Positions 1 through 8,826 of a DNA stretch of 64,000 bases are shown here, one piece after another. Where the stretch lies: positions 62,001 through 126,000 of the forward strand of contig NZ_SSXE01000017.1 in assembly GCF_021699195.1 (NCBI RefSeq), read 5' to 3'. This stretch comes from Nonomuraea sp. MG754425 (GTDB lineage Bacteria; Actinomycetota; Actinomycetes; Streptosporangiales; Streptosporangiaceae). The notes beneath the pieces are model-generated. The model did not search any database. It was given only the letters and a program-made list of their open reading frames with translations, and was not told the origin of the DNA. Each line of letters starts with the position of its first letter. The first letter of the stretch is position 1. The translations under genes and the position numbers were made by a program.

Positions 1-450
1 GATGAGGCTCATCGCGATGTCGAGGCGGCGGCGCATGCCGCCCGAGTACGTCGAGACCTTCCGCGCGCCCGCGTCGGTCAGGGAGAAGCGCCTCAGCAGG
101 TCGTCGGCGATCCCGCCCGGCTCCTTGAGATGCCGCAGACGGGCGACCAGGACGAGGTTCTCCCGCCCGGTGAGGATCTCGTCCACGGCCGCGAACTGCC
201 CGGTGAGGCTGATGGACTCCCGCACCTTCGCGGCCTGGGTGGCCACGTCGAAGCCGTTCACGCGGGCGGTGCCCGCATCGGCCCTGAGCAGCGTGGACAG
301 GATCTTCACCGCCGTGGTCTTGCCCGCGCCGTTCGAGCCGAGCAGGGCGAAGATGCTGCCCCGCGCCACCTCGAAGTCCACGCCGCGCAGCACCCGCAGT
401 TCCTTGTACGACTTCTCCAGCCCGCGCACCTGGATGGCCTGGGTCGTCAT
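1..450 (-). CDS. DrrA-like ABC transporter ATP-binding protein (3' end outside window)
   Basis: The minus strand from the ATG at 450 encodes 150 codons that run off the window edge. They show the N-terminal two-thirds of a drug-exporter ABC ATPase: Walker A GSNGAGKTT near residue 37, Q-loop SLTGQ, and the signature YSGGMRRRLD followed by IAMSL. A YSGGM signature and a Walker A followed by AVKILSTLLR are typical of the DrrA (daunorubicin resistance) group, which powers export with a separate DrrB-type permease. That permease should lie just outside the window. The start overlaps the stop of the DUF1048 gene by 4 bases (ATGA), so the two are translationally coupled. Confidence 0.88.
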   Translation of the reverse strand, partial: MTTQAIQVRGLEKSYKELRVLRGVDFEVARGSIFALLGSNGAGKTTAVKILSTLLRADAGTARVNGFDVATQAAKVRESISLTGQFAAVDEILTGRENLVLVARLRHLKEPGGIADDLLRRFSLTDAGARKVSTYSGGMRRRLDIAMSLI

Positions 451-860
451 CGGAGCGTCCCGTCCTTTCCGGTGTCCTCGCCGGCGGCGCGCGCGATGGC
501 GGTGGTGAAGCGGTTGCGCTCCCGGGCGCGGTACTGCCCGGCGGGGTAGTTGGCCATGAACGCCTCGACGAACTCCACGGGGTCCTGCCCGAAGATGTCG
601 CGGATCGGGGTGCCGTCCGCCACGGCCTGCTCGAACAGGTCGGCGAGGTCCTCGAACATCGACATCGCGCCGGCGCCGTCCGCCGGCCCGAAGTGCATCA
701 GGTACCGCTCCAGCGCCTCGACCGCCGTGCGGTAGTTCTCGGGGAGCCGCTTGACGCGTGCCTTGTACTGCCGGTAGCGCCGCTTGTCGTCGAGCGATCC
801 CGTGATCACCTCCAGGTACTGCAGGGCGCGGCCCTTCGGCTCGTTCGTTCCGGTGGTCAT
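447..860 (-). CDS. DUF1048 family protein
   Basis: A 137-residue soluble, mostly helical protein with no signal peptide. The central part, with the KRLPENYRTAVEALERYL-type helix and the DIFGQDPVEFVEAF segment, matches my recollection of DUF1048. Proteins of this family commonly sit between a PadR regulator and a DrrA/DrrB-like ABC exporter; their biochemical role is unknown. Here the gene is first in the operon and overlaps the ABC ATPase by 4 bases. The start at 860 is supported by a GAAGGAG ribosome site. No PadR gene lies upstream: the SARP regulator is divergent. The likely PadR partner is at 53341. Confidence 0.8.
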   Translation of the reverse strand: MTTGTNEPKGRALQYLEVITGSLDDKRRYRQYKARVKRLPENYRTAVEALERYLMHFGPADGAGAMSMFEDLADLFEQAVADGTPIRDIFGQDPVEFVEAFMANYPAGQYRARERNRFTTAIARAAGEDTGKDGTLR

Positions 861-885
861 GTCGGCATTTCTCCTTCAGGGACGT

Positions 886-945
886 AGCTAGTCGGTGTCG
901 CTGACTACCGGTATAAAGTAACACCGACTACTGGTATCTAGCAAT
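886..945 (-). promoter_or_regulatory. PadR-type operator/promoter, copy 1
   Basis: Read on the minus strand, this 60-bp block matches 55 of 60 positions of the block at 53269-53328 in front of the PadR gene. It contains a direct repeat of TACCGGTAGTC (one copy with A for the first G), 23 bp apart, and an inverted pair TAGTCGGTG/CACCGACTA. A TTGCTA -35 and a TACTTT -10, 18 bp apart, fit inside the block. It sits 25 bp upstream of the DUF1048 start, so it is most likely the binding site that lets a PadR repressor control the DUF1048-ABC operon. Confidence 0.75.
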
Positions 946-1015
946 ACGGAGTAGCTGCGACCTGCCGACCCCCAGAACCTCTTAGGCTGTTACGGACTTC
1001 GGGAAGGGGGCGGCC

Positions 1016-4000
1016 GTGCGGGTGTCGGTGCTCGGGCCGATCCGGGTGCACGCCGACGACGGCACCCCGATCGACGTCGGCGGCGCCCGGCTCCGGGGGC
1101 TGCTCGCCCGGCTGGCCCTCTCGGCGGGCCAGGTCGTCCAGGCGGAGTCGCTGATCGACGCTCTGTGGGGGGAACACCCGCCGTCGGAGGCCGGCAAGGC
1201 GCTGCACGCCCTGGTGTACCGGCTGCGCAAGGTCCTGGGCAGCGCGGCGGTCGAGTCCGTGGCCACCGGCTACCGGCTGCCGGCCCAGGACGTGGACGTG
1301 GACGCCGCCCGGTTCGAGGCCCTCGCCGCCCGTGGCCGACGGGAACTGGCCGCCGGACGTCCCGGCCCGGCCGCCGAGTGTCTCGGCGAGGCGCTCGGCC
1401 TGTGGCGAGGACCGGCGCTGGCGGACGTGCCCAAGGCCCCCTTCGCCGCTCCCGCCGCCGCCCGGCTGGCGGAACTGCGCCTCACGGCGGCGGAGGACCG
1501 GTTCGAGGCCGGCCTGCGGCTGGGCCGGCAGGACGCCATGCTCGCCGACCTGGAGGCGGCGTCCGCCGAGCACCCGCTGCGCGAACGGCTGGCCGCCCTG
1601 CGCATGCGGGCCCTGCACGCCGCCGGCCGCCAGTCCGACGCGCTGAAGGTGTTCGACGAGGTCCGCGACACCCTCGCCGACCAGCTCGGCATCGACCCCT
1701 CGCCGGAGTTGCGGGCCGCCCGGCTGGCCGTCCTGCGCGGTGAGCGGACGGTGCCACCCGTACGCGCGGAGCCGCCACCCGGCCGGCTACCCGCCCCGCT
1801 CACCGGCTTCGTCGGCCGCGACGACGAACTCGCGCTGCTCGGCGCACTGCTGGACACCTCCCGCCTGGTCACCGTCGTCGGCCCCGGCGGCGCCGGTAAG
1901 ACCAGGCTCGCGCTGGAAGCCGCGTCCCGTCACCGCGCCCATGGCCGGGGCCGCGTCTGGCTCGTCTCCCTGGCGGGGGCCGACGCCGTGGCCGAGACCG
2001 TGCTCGGCGTGCTGAGCGCTCCGGGCGTGCGGCCGGTCGGCGGCGGGCCGGCGGAGCCGGTGGACCGGGTGGCCGACCTGCTCGGCGGCGGCGAGGCGCT
2101 CCTCGTGCTGGACAACTGCGAGCACCTCGTGGCGGCGGCGGCCGAGTTCACCGGCCGGTTGCTGGAACGGCAGCCGTCCCTGACGATCCTGGCCACCAGC
2201 AGGGAACCGCTCGACATCATCGGCGAGGCGATCTGCCGGCTCGGCCCCCTCCCCCAGCCGGCCGCCGTGCGGCTCTTCACCGACCGGGCGACCGCCGTAC
2301 GACCGGGCATCACGCTCGACGACGGGCCCGTCACCGACATCGTGCGCCGCCTCGACGGGCTCCCCCTCGCCCTGGAGCTGGCCGCCGCCCGGCTCCGCAC
2401 CATGGACGCCGACCGGCTCGCCCGGCGGCTGGACGACCGATTCCGCCTGCTGACCTCGGGCAACCGGACCGCCCAGCCCCGCCAGCAAACCCTGCACGCC
2501 GTCATCGACTGGAGCTGGGAGCTGCTCGACGAGCAGGAGAAGACCCTCGCCCGCCGCATCTCGGCCTTCCCCGCCACCACGGGGGCCGACGCCGTCGAGG
2601 CGGTCTGCTCCGGCCGGACGCTCCCGCCCGGAGACGTCGGCCACGTGCTCGACTCCCTGGTCGACAAGTCCATCGTCGAGCGGGCCGCGGGCGGCTACCG
2701 CATGCTGGAGACCATCCGGGCCTACGCCGCCACGAAGCTCGACCTCGCCGGCGAACGTTCGACGACGCGGGACCGGTTCGCGCGGCACTTCGCCGGCCTG
2801 GCCGAGGCACACGAGCGGCTGCTGCGCTCCCACGGGCAGGAGGAGGCGCTGCGGCTGTTCGGCGACGAGTACGACAACCTCGTCCACGCCCTGCGTACCG
2901 CCATCGACGACCACGACGCCACGACCGCCGCCCGCATCCTCGCCGCGCTGCACTGGTACTGGACGATGGTCCGCTACGAACCCCGGAGCGCGGCGTTCGT
3001 GGCCAGGGTGCTGGAACTCGGCGCGGAGCTGGCCCCCGACGCCCGCGCCGCCCTCGGCCTCCTGCACGCGACGGGGGCCGACGCGCCGTCCGTCACGCTC
3101 GACCGGGTCAGGGCCCTGATCGAGGAGTGCGCGCGCACCGGCGCACTGGAGCGCCACCCCACGCTGCTGACGGCGACGCTCTTCATGGCGTACGGCACCG
3201 GCCTCGACGCCCTGGCCGAACGCGAGACGGAACGGGCCCGCAGCCGCCCCGACCCCTGGGCCGCCGCCTGTACCTTCCTCGTGGAGGCGATCATCGGTCA
3301 GCACCGCGGTGAGTGGGCCGCCGCCGCCACGGCGGTGGAGCGGGCGTTGCACCGCTTCGAGGAGACCGGTGACCGGCTGTCCACGGCGCTCGTCCTGACG
3401 CTGGTGGCGCGGACGCGCTCGGTTCGCGGCGACCACGACGGAGCGATCGCCGCCTACGAGCGGAGCGTCGCGCTGACCTCCCAGCACGGGATCACCCACC
3501 GGCTCGGGCTCGCCGCGGAGCGCATGCGGGCGGGAGACCTGGCCGGCGCCCGGCAGGACATCGAGAGCGCCGAACGGTCGGCCCGCGAGCGGGGCGGGCA
3601 GCCGCAGCGGCTGGAGGTCATGGCCGCCCGGATGGAGCTGTACCGCCGCTGCGGCGACGTGGACCGGGCCGGTCAGGAGCTTGAGCGGATGGAGCGGGCC
3701 GCCGCCGAGAGCCCCCTTCCGCCCGGCGTCGCGATCCGCGGCTTCGCGGTGGCCGCCCGGCTGGCGAACCTGCTGACGGCCGGAGACGCGAAGCAGGCCC
3801 GTGCCCTCCTGCCGGACGTCGTCCGCGTCCCGGCCGCGCTGCGTGACCTGGCCGTCGACGCCCAGCAACTGGCGAGGCTGCTCCACCTCGAAGGCGAGGC
3901 GGCACCGGCCGCCACCGCGCTCGGCATGAGCCGGGCGATCCGCGGCGTCTTCGACGACGGCGACCCCGAACTCGGCGAACTCGCCGCGTCCCTGACCGAA

Positions 4001-4087
4001 CGACTCGGCCCCGCCGAATACGACGCGGCCTATCGACGCGGCGCGCGGATGCCCCGGCAGGACGTCATCGACCGGCTGACCCGCTGA
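1016..4087 (+). CDS. SARP/AfsR-like transcriptional regulator with NB-ARC ATPase and TPR region
   Basis: This 1023-residue protein has the order expected of large SARPs. A winged-helix DNA-binding domain covers about residues 1-90, a bacterial transcriptional activation domain (BTAD) about 95-240, then an NB-ARC ATPase with Walker A GPGGAGKTR near residue 288 and Walker B LLVLDNCEHL near 365, and a C-terminal helical TPR-like half. Such proteins activate nearby secondary-metabolism or cell-wall genes after ATP-dependent switching. The GTG start at 1016 has a GGAAGGGGG ribosome site. It is divergent from the DUF1048-ABC operon and followed by two serine hydrolases that it may control. No biosynthetic cluster is visible beside it. 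Confidence 0.9.
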   Translation: MRVSVLGPIRVHADDGTPIDVGGARLRGLLARLALSAGQVVQAESLIDALWGEHPPSEAGKALHALVYRLRKVLGSAAVESVATGYRLPAQDVDVDAARFEALAARGRRELAAGRPGPAAECLGEALGLWRGPALADVPKAPFAAPAAARLAELRLTAAEDRFEAGLRLGRQDAMLADLEAASAEHPLRERLAALRMRALHAAGRQSDALKVFDEVRDTLADQLGIDPSPELRAARLAVLRGERTVPPVRAEPPPGRLPAPLTGFVGRDDELALLGALLDTSRLVTVVGPGGAGKTRLALEAASRHRAHGRGRVWLVSLAGADAVAETVLGVLSAPGVRPVGGGPAEPVDRVADLLGGGEALLVLDNCEHLVAAAAEFTGRLLERQPSLTILATSREPLDIIGEAICRLGPLPQPAAVRLFTDRATAVRPGITLDDGPVTDIVRRLDGLPLALELAAARLRTMDADRLARRLDDRFRLLTSGNRTAQPRQQTLHAVIDWSWELLDEQEKTLARRISAFPATTGADAVEAVCSGRTLPPGDVGHVLDSLVDKSIVERAAGGYRMLETIRAYAATKLDLAGERSTTRDRFARHFAGLAEAHERLLRSHGQEEALRLFGDEYDNLVHALRTAIDDHDATTAARILAALHWYWTMVRYEPRSAAFVARVLELGAELAPDARAALGLLHATGADAPSVTLDRVRALIEECARTGALERHPTLLTATLFMAYGTGLDALAERETERARSRPDPWAAACTFLVEAIIGQHRGEWAAAATAVERALHRFEETGDRLSTALVLTLVARTRSVRGDHDGAIAAYERSVALTSQHGITHRLGLAAERMRAGDLAGARQDIESAERSARERGGQPQRLEVMAARMELYRRCGDVDRAGQELERMERAAAESPLPPGVAIRGFAVAARLANLLTAGDAKQARALLPDVVRVPAALRDLAVDAQQLARLLHLEGEAAPAATALGMSRAIRGVFDDGDPELGELAASLTERLGPAEYDAAYRRGARMPRQDVIDRLTR

Positions 4088-4116
4088 CGGCAGGCGCGGT
4101 CGGTCCATCACCGTGC

Positions 4117-4132
4117 TGTCACCCGTTTGTCA
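4117..4132. promoter_or_regulatory. Possible SARP-type direct repeat
   Basis: TGTCA occurs twice with an 11-bp repeat period (TGTCACCCGTTTGTCA), 90 bp upstream of the first serine hydrolase. SARP regulators bind heptamer direct repeats with this period, and a SARP-like gene ends 30 bp upstream. The unit is short, so chance is possible. Confidence 0.3.
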
Positions 4133-4221
4133 GCACCGCCTCCCATCGTGGGGAACCGATCCCGGCCCGGGTCGCGGGCGACCGCCGGGTCCGGGCGGTT
4201 CTCACATAGCAGGAGTGCATC

Positions 4222-5373
4222 ATGACCATTTCCGCGAGTGCCAGGCGCGAACGGGTGCAGGAGGCGCTGGAGCGGGCGGTGGCCGAACAGAGCGCGCCGG
4301 GCGTCGTCGCCGAGATCCAGGACGAGGACGGCGGCTGGTTCGGCTCGGCCGGGGTGGCCGACCGCGGGACCGGCCGCCGCCGCGCGCCCGGGGAGCAGTT
4401 CCACGCCGGCAGCAGCGGCAAGGCGTTCACCGCCGCCGTACTGCTGACCCTGGAGGCCGAAGGCAGGCTGAGCCTCGACGACACGGTGGACACCTGGCTG
4501 CCCGGCGTGGTCAGCGGCAACGGCAACGACGGCGGCGAGATCACCATCAGGCAGTTGCTCACCCACACCGGCGGCCTGGGCATCACCGGGCTGAGCGCCG
4601 AGATCGTCCGCAAGTACCACACCCGGGCGGGCTTCGCCGAGCACCGCTACGACGTCTGGACCGTGGACGAGTTGTTGCGGCTCCAGACGGCCATTCCGCC
4701 GGCGTACCGGCCGGGTGCGGGCTTCGCCTACTCCAACGGCGGCTACCACATCGCCGGAGCGATCATCGAGAAGACGACCGGCCGCGGCTACGAGGACGAG
4801 GTCGAGCGGACGGTCATCCGGCCGCTCGGGCTGCGCGGCACCTACGCCCGGACCTTCGCCGAACGGCACTTCCGGGGGCCGCACACCAGGGCGTATTCGA
4901 GGATGGTCCTCAGGGACGGCGTCGACCCGGACGACCTCACGCCCGACAACTACGCGTCACTGCTGCTGGGCCCCGACTCCGACCCGATCGACGTCACGGA
5001 CCGGACCTTCTTCATGTGGGCCGCCGGCGGCGTCGTCTCGACGACCGCCGACCTGCTCCGGTTCACGCACGCGCTGATCACCGGCTCCCTCCTGCCGCCC
5101 GCGCAACATCGCGCGATGTGGGACACCGTCCCCACCACGGACTGGCTCCCCCACACCCGGTACGGCACCGGGGTGTCCCAGTGGACGCTGGCCGACGGCC
5201 GCCTGCTCCACGTCGTGGCCGGGGTGGAGGGCGGCACCGTCAGCGTGACGCTGGGCACGCCGGACGGCGGGCTGACCGTCTCCGTGCAGCTCAACGGCGA
5301 CTGGAACTGGTACCTGACCTGCGCCCAGATCGTCGAGGCGGCGTTCGGCTCCGCCCCCCTCATGACTCCGTAG
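4222..5373 (+). CDS. Serine hydrolase, beta-lactamase/class C family
   Basis: This 383-residue protein has the penicillin-binding fold. The SxxK nucleophile motif is S64-S-G-K67 and the YxN motif is Y-S-N near residue 170. The third KTG/HxG-like box is not obvious, with an AGVEGG stretch near residue 333 in its place. Members act as D,D-peptidases, esterases or beta-lactamases; the substrate cannot be told from sequence. No signal peptide or membrane helix is seen, which suggests a cytoplasmic enzyme. The start at 4222 has an AGGAG ribosome site 7 bases upstream. It forms a pair with the next gene, 13 bp downstream. Confidence 0.85.
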   Translation: MTISASARRERVQEALERAVAEQSAPGVVAEIQDEDGGWFGSAGVADRGTGRRRAPGEQFHAGSSGKAFTAAVLLTLEAEGRLSLDDTVDTWLPGVVSGNGNDGGEITIRQLLTHTGGLGITGLSAEIVRKYHTRAGFAEHRYDVWTVDELLRLQTAIPPAYRPGAGFAYSNGGYHIAGAIIEKTTGRGYEDEVERTVIRPLGLRGTYARTFAERHFRGPHTRAYSRMVLRDGVDPDDLTPDNYASLLLGPDSDPIDVTDRTFFMWAAGGVVSTTADLLRFTHALITGSLLPPAQHRAMWDTVPTTDWLPHTRYGTGVSQWTLADGRLLHVVAGVEGGTVSVTLGTPDGGLTVSVQLNGDWNWYLTCAQIVEAAFGSAPLMTP

Positions 5374-5386
5374 AAAAAGGACGACA

Positions 5387-6766
5387 ATGACGAAACTCGC
5401 CACCGTGGCGAACTGGCTCGACGAACGCCTCCCCGGGCTGATCGCCGAGCACCACGTACCCGGGGCGGTCATCGGGGTCCACGCGGACGGGGAACACCTG
5501 GAACGCGCCGCCGGCGTGCTCAACACCCGTACCGGCGTCCCGGTCACCACCGATTCGCTCTTCCAGATCGGCTCCATCTCCAAGGTCTGGACGGCCACCC
5601 TGGCCCTGCAACTGGTCGAGGACGGCCGCCTCGACCTCGACCGGCCCGTCCGCGCCTACCTGCCGGACTTCCGGCCGGCCGACGAGTCCGCCGCGCTGAT
5701 CACCACCCGCCACCTGCTCTGCCACACCGCCGGGTTCGAGGGCGACCGGTTCACCGACACCGGCCGCGGCGACGACGCCATCGCCAGGTACGTGGACCTG
5801 CTCGGCGACGCCCCCCAGCTCTTCGAACCGGGCGAACTGCTCTCCTACAACAACGCCGGATACTGCGTGATCGGCCGGATCGTCGAAACCCTCCGTGGCC
5901 GGCCGTACATCGAGTGCCTGCGCGAACACCTCATCCGGCCACTGGGACTCACGCACACCGCCACCGACGCGGAGGAGGCCATCCTGCACCGGGCCGCGGT
6001 CGGCCACTTCCTGTCAGGGCCTGGCGGCTCCCCCTGGCCGGCCGGGGTCTGGGCGCTGCCCCGCTCCCTCGCGCCCGCGGGCTCCGCGCTGGCGATGAGC
6101 GTCGGCGACCTGCTCGCCTTCGCCCGCGGCCGGCTCCCCGACGGCGGCGGCGTGCTCGACGCCGAGACCGTCCGCGCGATGCGGACCGAGCAGGTGCGCG
6201 GACCCCTGGTCACCGGGCACGGCGACGCGTGGGGACTCGGCTGGGAGATCTTCCACTTCGGCGGGCACACCGTCTACGGCCACAACGGCGACACCATCGG
6301 CCAGTCGGCGTTCCTGCGGCTCCTCCCTGAACGGGACCTCGCGGTCGCGCTGCTCACCAACGGCGGCCACGGCGTCGCCCTGCACCACGAACTCCTCGGC
6401 CACGTGCTGGACGAACTCGCCGGCATCGAGTTGCCCGCGCTGCCCGTCCCGCGCCCCGGCGTCATCGACGCGACCCGCTACCTGGGCAGTTACGGCAACT
6501 CCAGCACGAACGTCACGATCAGCCAGGACGACGACGGCGCGATCTGGGCCGAGCAGGCGTCCACCGGTTCCGCCCCGCCGCAGCGCTTCCAGCTCCTGCC
6601 GCACCACGGCGACACCCTGATCACCGCGCAGCCGCACCAGGGCATCCACCGCACGCGGAGTTTCGTCGGCGACGACGGCCACGGCAGGGCCCGTTTCCTG
6701 CACGACGGCCGCGCCCTGCCCCGGAACCCCGTTCCCCCTCTCAGCCGATCTTGTCCAGCTCGGTGA
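5387..6766 (+). CDS. Serine hydrolase, beta-lactamase family
   Basis: A second serine hydrolase of 459 residues, with S63-I-S-K66 as the nucleophile motif, Y-N-N near residue 154 and a GHNGD box near residue 300 that fits the third active-site element. The C-terminal ~100 residues form an extra domain common in esterase EstB/D-aminopeptidase-like members. No signal peptide is seen. It follows the previous hydrolase by 13 bp with an AAAAGGACG ribosome site, so the two are probably co-transcribed. Its last 26 bases overlap the 3' end of the convergent aldo/keto reductase gene. Confidence 0.86.
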   Translation: MTKLATVANWLDERLPGLIAEHHVPGAVIGVHADGEHLERAAGVLNTRTGVPVTTDSLFQIGSISKVWTATLALQLVEDGRLDLDRPVRAYLPDFRPADESAALITTRHLLCHTAGFEGDRFTDTGRGDDAIARYVDLLGDAPQLFEPGELLSYNNAGYCVIGRIVETLRGRPYIECLREHLIRPLGLTHTATDAEEAILHRAAVGHFLSGPGGSPWPAGVWALPRSLAPAGSALAMSVGDLLAFARGRLPDGGGVLDAETVRAMRTEQVRGPLVTGHGDAWGLGWEIFHFGGHTVYGHNGDTIGQSAFLRLLPERDLAVALLTNGGHGVALHHELLGHVLDELAGIELPALPVPRPGVIDATRYLGSYGNSSTNVTISQDDDGAIWAEQASTGSAPPQRFQLLPHHGDTLITAQPHQGIHRTRSFVGDDGHGRARFLHDGRALPRNPVPPLSRSCPAR

Positions 6767-7610
6767 GATCCTCGCCGGAGAGCGGGAGTGCCGCGCCGGC
6801 GACGTTCTCGCGCAGATGCGCCACCGACGAGGTGCCCGGAATCAGCAGGATGTTCGGCGACCGGCGCAGCAACCAGGCCAGGGCGACCGACATCGGCGTC
6901 GTGTCCAGCCGGGCGGCCACCGCCGAGAGCGCCGAGGACTGGAGCGGGCTGAAGCCGCCGAGCGGGAAGAAGGGCACGTAGGCGATGCCCTGGTCGGCGA
7001 GTTCGTCGATCAGGGCATCGTCCTGCCGGTGGGCGAGGTTGTACCTGTTCTGCACGCACACGATCGGCGCGATCGCGCGGGCCTCGGCGACCTGTTCCGC
7101 CGTCGCGTTGCTCACCCCGAGGTGCCGGATCAGCCCCTGCCGCTGGAGTCCGACGAGGGTCTCGAACGGTTCGGCGAGCGAGCCGGGCCGGGGCCCCAGG
7201 GCGTCGCCGAGCCGGAGGTTGACCAGGTCGAGCACGTCGAGGCCGAGGGCTTCGAGGTTCTCGTGAACGGCGCGGCGCACGTCTTCCGGCCGCCGGGCCG
7301 GGGGCCAGCCGCCCTGCCGGTCACGGGTCGCGCCGACCTTGGTCACGATGCGCAGCGACCCCGGGTACGGGTGCAGCGCCGCACGGATCAGCTCGTTCGT
7401 CACGCGCGGTCCGTAGGCGTCGCTGGTGTCGACATGGGTGATGCCGAGGCTGACGACCTCGCGCAGGACGGCGAGCGCGCCGTCGCGGTCGGCCGGCGGA
7501 CCCAGTACCCCGGGGCCGGCGAGCTGCATGGCGCCGTAGCCGAACCGGGTGACGGTCAGGTCGCCCAGGGTCCAGGAGCCGCCGGGAAGCGAAGTGGGGA
7601 ACGTGCTCAT
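6741..7610 (-). CDS. Aldo/keto reductase
   Basis: A 289-residue NADPH-dependent oxidoreductase with a TIM-barrel fold. The family signatures are clear: FGYGAMQL near the N-terminus, HVDTSDAYG carrying the catalytic Asp and Tyr, VTKVG carrying the Lys, and IRHLGVSN. These proteins reduce aldehydes and ketones; the physiological substrate is unknown. It is divergent from an HxlR regulator, a frequent pairing for redox or electrophile detoxification genes. The three palindromes between them are the likely control sites. Confidence 0.92.
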   Translation of the reverse strand: MSTFPTSLPGGSWTLGDLTVTRFGYGAMQLAGPGVLGPPADRDGALAVLREVVSLGITHVDTSDAYGPRVTNELIRAALHPYPGSLRIVTKVGATRDRQGGWPPARRPEDVRRAVHENLEALGLDVLDLVNLRLGDALGPRPGSLAEPFETLVGLQRQGLIRHLGVSNATAEQVAEARAIAPIVCVQNRYNLAHRQDDALIDELADQGIAYVPFFPLGGFSPLQSSALSAVAARLDTTPMSVALAWLLRRSPNILLIPGTSSVAHLRENVAGAALPLSGEDLTELDKIG

Positions 7611-7676
7611 ACCTCTGCCTTTACGTGTTGAGCTGGTTGGTGTTCAACGGTGACTTGCTTCAGTATGGGCAGGTAA

Positions 7677-7726
7677 CTTCCTGACAGGAAGCGGGCACTT
7701 CGAAGTGCGTAGGGCACCCGCGGGTG
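7677..7726. promoter_or_regulatory. Three tandem palindromes in aldo/keto reductase-HxlR divergent promoter
   Basis: Three perfect palindromes follow one another: CTTCCTGACAGGAAG at 7677-7691, GCACTTCGAAGTGC at 7695-7708 and CACCCGCGGGTG at 7715-7726. HxlR-type regulators bind dyad sites in such divergent promoters. The last palindrome ends 13 bp before the HxlR start, which suggests autoregulation. Confidence 0.55.
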
Positions 7727-7739
7727 AGAGGAGCGGTCG

Positions 7740-8183
7740 ATGGCGACGACGACGGCGGCCCAGCAGAGGGCACAGGCCAAGGTGGAGTACGACGCTTTCG
7801 TGGCGGCCTGTCCCAGCCGCAAGCTGCTCGACCGCATCTCCAGCAAATGGGTCACGCTGATCCTGGCCGCGCTCGGCAACGGCGGCCCGCCCCAGCTCGA
7901 CGCGGGCTGCCGGGGCGAACCGCGGGCGATGCGGTACTCGGAGCTGTCCCGCCTGCTGGCCGGCGTCAGCCAGAAGATGCTCACGCAGACGCTGCGCTCC
8001 CTGGAACGCGACGGTCTCGTCACGCGCACCGTGACGCCGACCGTGCCCGTCACGGTCTCCTACGAGCTGACCGACCTCGGCCTCTCCCTCCATCACATGA
8101 TGCGCGGCATCAAGACCTGGGCCGAGACGCACATGGACGACGTGCTCACCAACCGCGAGACGTACGACTCCCGCGCCTCCTGA
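7740..8183 (+). CDS. HxlR family transcriptional regulator
   Basis: This 147-residue winged-helix protein carries the HxlR hallmarks: a conserved Cys in the CPSRKLLDRISSKW segment near residue 25, then RYSELSRLLAGVSQKMLTQTLRSLERDGL as the recognition region and the wing RTVTPTVPVTVSYEL. Family members respond to reactive aldehydes, quinones or oxidants, often through that N-terminal Cys, and control a neighbouring oxidoreductase. The divergent aldo/keto reductase is the obvious target. An insertion of about 12 residues (GNGGPPQLDAGCRGE) before the recognition helix is longer than usual. Confidence 0.92.
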   Translation: MATTTAAQQRAQAKVEYDAFVAACPSRKLLDRISSKWVTLILAALGNGGPPQLDAGCRGEPRAMRYSELSRLLAGVSQKMLTQTLRSLERDGLVTRTVTPTVPVTVSYELTDLGLSLHHMMRGIKTWAETHMDDVLTNRETYDSRAS

Positions 8184-8205
8184 ACCGCCGCCCTCGCCGG
8201 TCCGC

Positions 8206-8238
8206 GGCACCCGGTGCCGATCAGGTCAGGTCAGGTCA
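8206..8238. repeat. Hairpin and short tandem repeat between convergent genes
   Basis: A GGCACC-C-GGTGCC palindrome (8206-8218) is followed by three tandem copies of the 5-mer AGGTC (from 8223). The block separates the HxlR gene from the convergent DUF6924-like gene and may terminate one or both transcripts. Confidence 0.4.
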
Positions 8239-8240
8239 GA

Positions 8241-8663
8241 TCAGCCGCGGAAGCCGCGGAAGACGCCGTCCGCATCGGTGTTCTCGGCGAACTCGCCGAA
8301 GTCCATGTTGCCGATGGACAGGTTGGCGTGGATCGCGGGGAGCTCGGAGGGGATGACGCGCAGCTCCCAGGTGAGTTCCAGCTCGATGACCAGGAACGGC
8401 GTCTCCGGCGACGCCATGGTGACCTGGTCGGCGATGACGAGGATGGCGTCCGCGTAGCGGTCGGGGAGCAGGGCCAGGAGCTGTTCCGAGGTGAGGCCCC
8501 GGTAGGCGGGATCCTCGACGACCTCCACCTGGTCCGAGAACTCCTCGATCCAGCCGTCCTCGTCGGTGTCGCCGAGCGAGGCGCGTACGGCCTGCCATCG
8601 TTGCTGGTCGGAGAAGTCGGTACGGACCACGAGCAAGGCGTCGGCTTCGGGCAACTTGTCCAT
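8241..8663 (-). CDS. DUF6924-like protein
   Basis: A 140-residue acidic cytoplasmic protein. The opening LPEADALLVVRTDFSD and the ADAILVIADQVTMAS core fit my memory of the DUF6924 family of actinomycete hypothetical proteins. The function is unknown and no catalytic motif is visible. The frame stays open upstream to 8699, but MDKLPEAD at 8663 matches how family members begin, so I chose it. The gene is convergent with HxlR and divergent from a glycosyltransferase. Confidence 0.65.
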   Translation of the reverse strand: MDKLPEADALLVVRTDFSDQQRWQAVRASLGDTDEDGWIEEFSDQVEVVEDPAYRGLTSEQLLALLPDRYADAILVIADQVTMASPETPFLVIELELTWELRVIPSELPAIHANLSIGNMDFGEFAENTDADGVFRGFRG

Positions 8664-8826
8664 CGGACGATCTTCGACGCGAAGCCGGTGGCTCCGCAAG
8701 TGAACGCCATGAGCCGTTCCCCGTCACTTCCAAGCTATAGCGCGTAGGGGGGCTTGCCACAAGGCCCCGGTCGTCCCGCACAATCACCCTTCGACATCGG
8801 AACGCTCGGAACGCGGGGGCTGCGGA

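Noticed and set aside
2..549. Two plus-strand ORFs at the left edge
   Set aside because: They are antisense to a clear ABC ATPase with Walker A and signature motifs; composition is Arg-rich without family features.
1787..4111. 774-codon minus-strand ORF across the SARP gene
   Set aside because: High G+C makes long antisense frames common; it has no start signal or domain and the plus strand is a full SARP.
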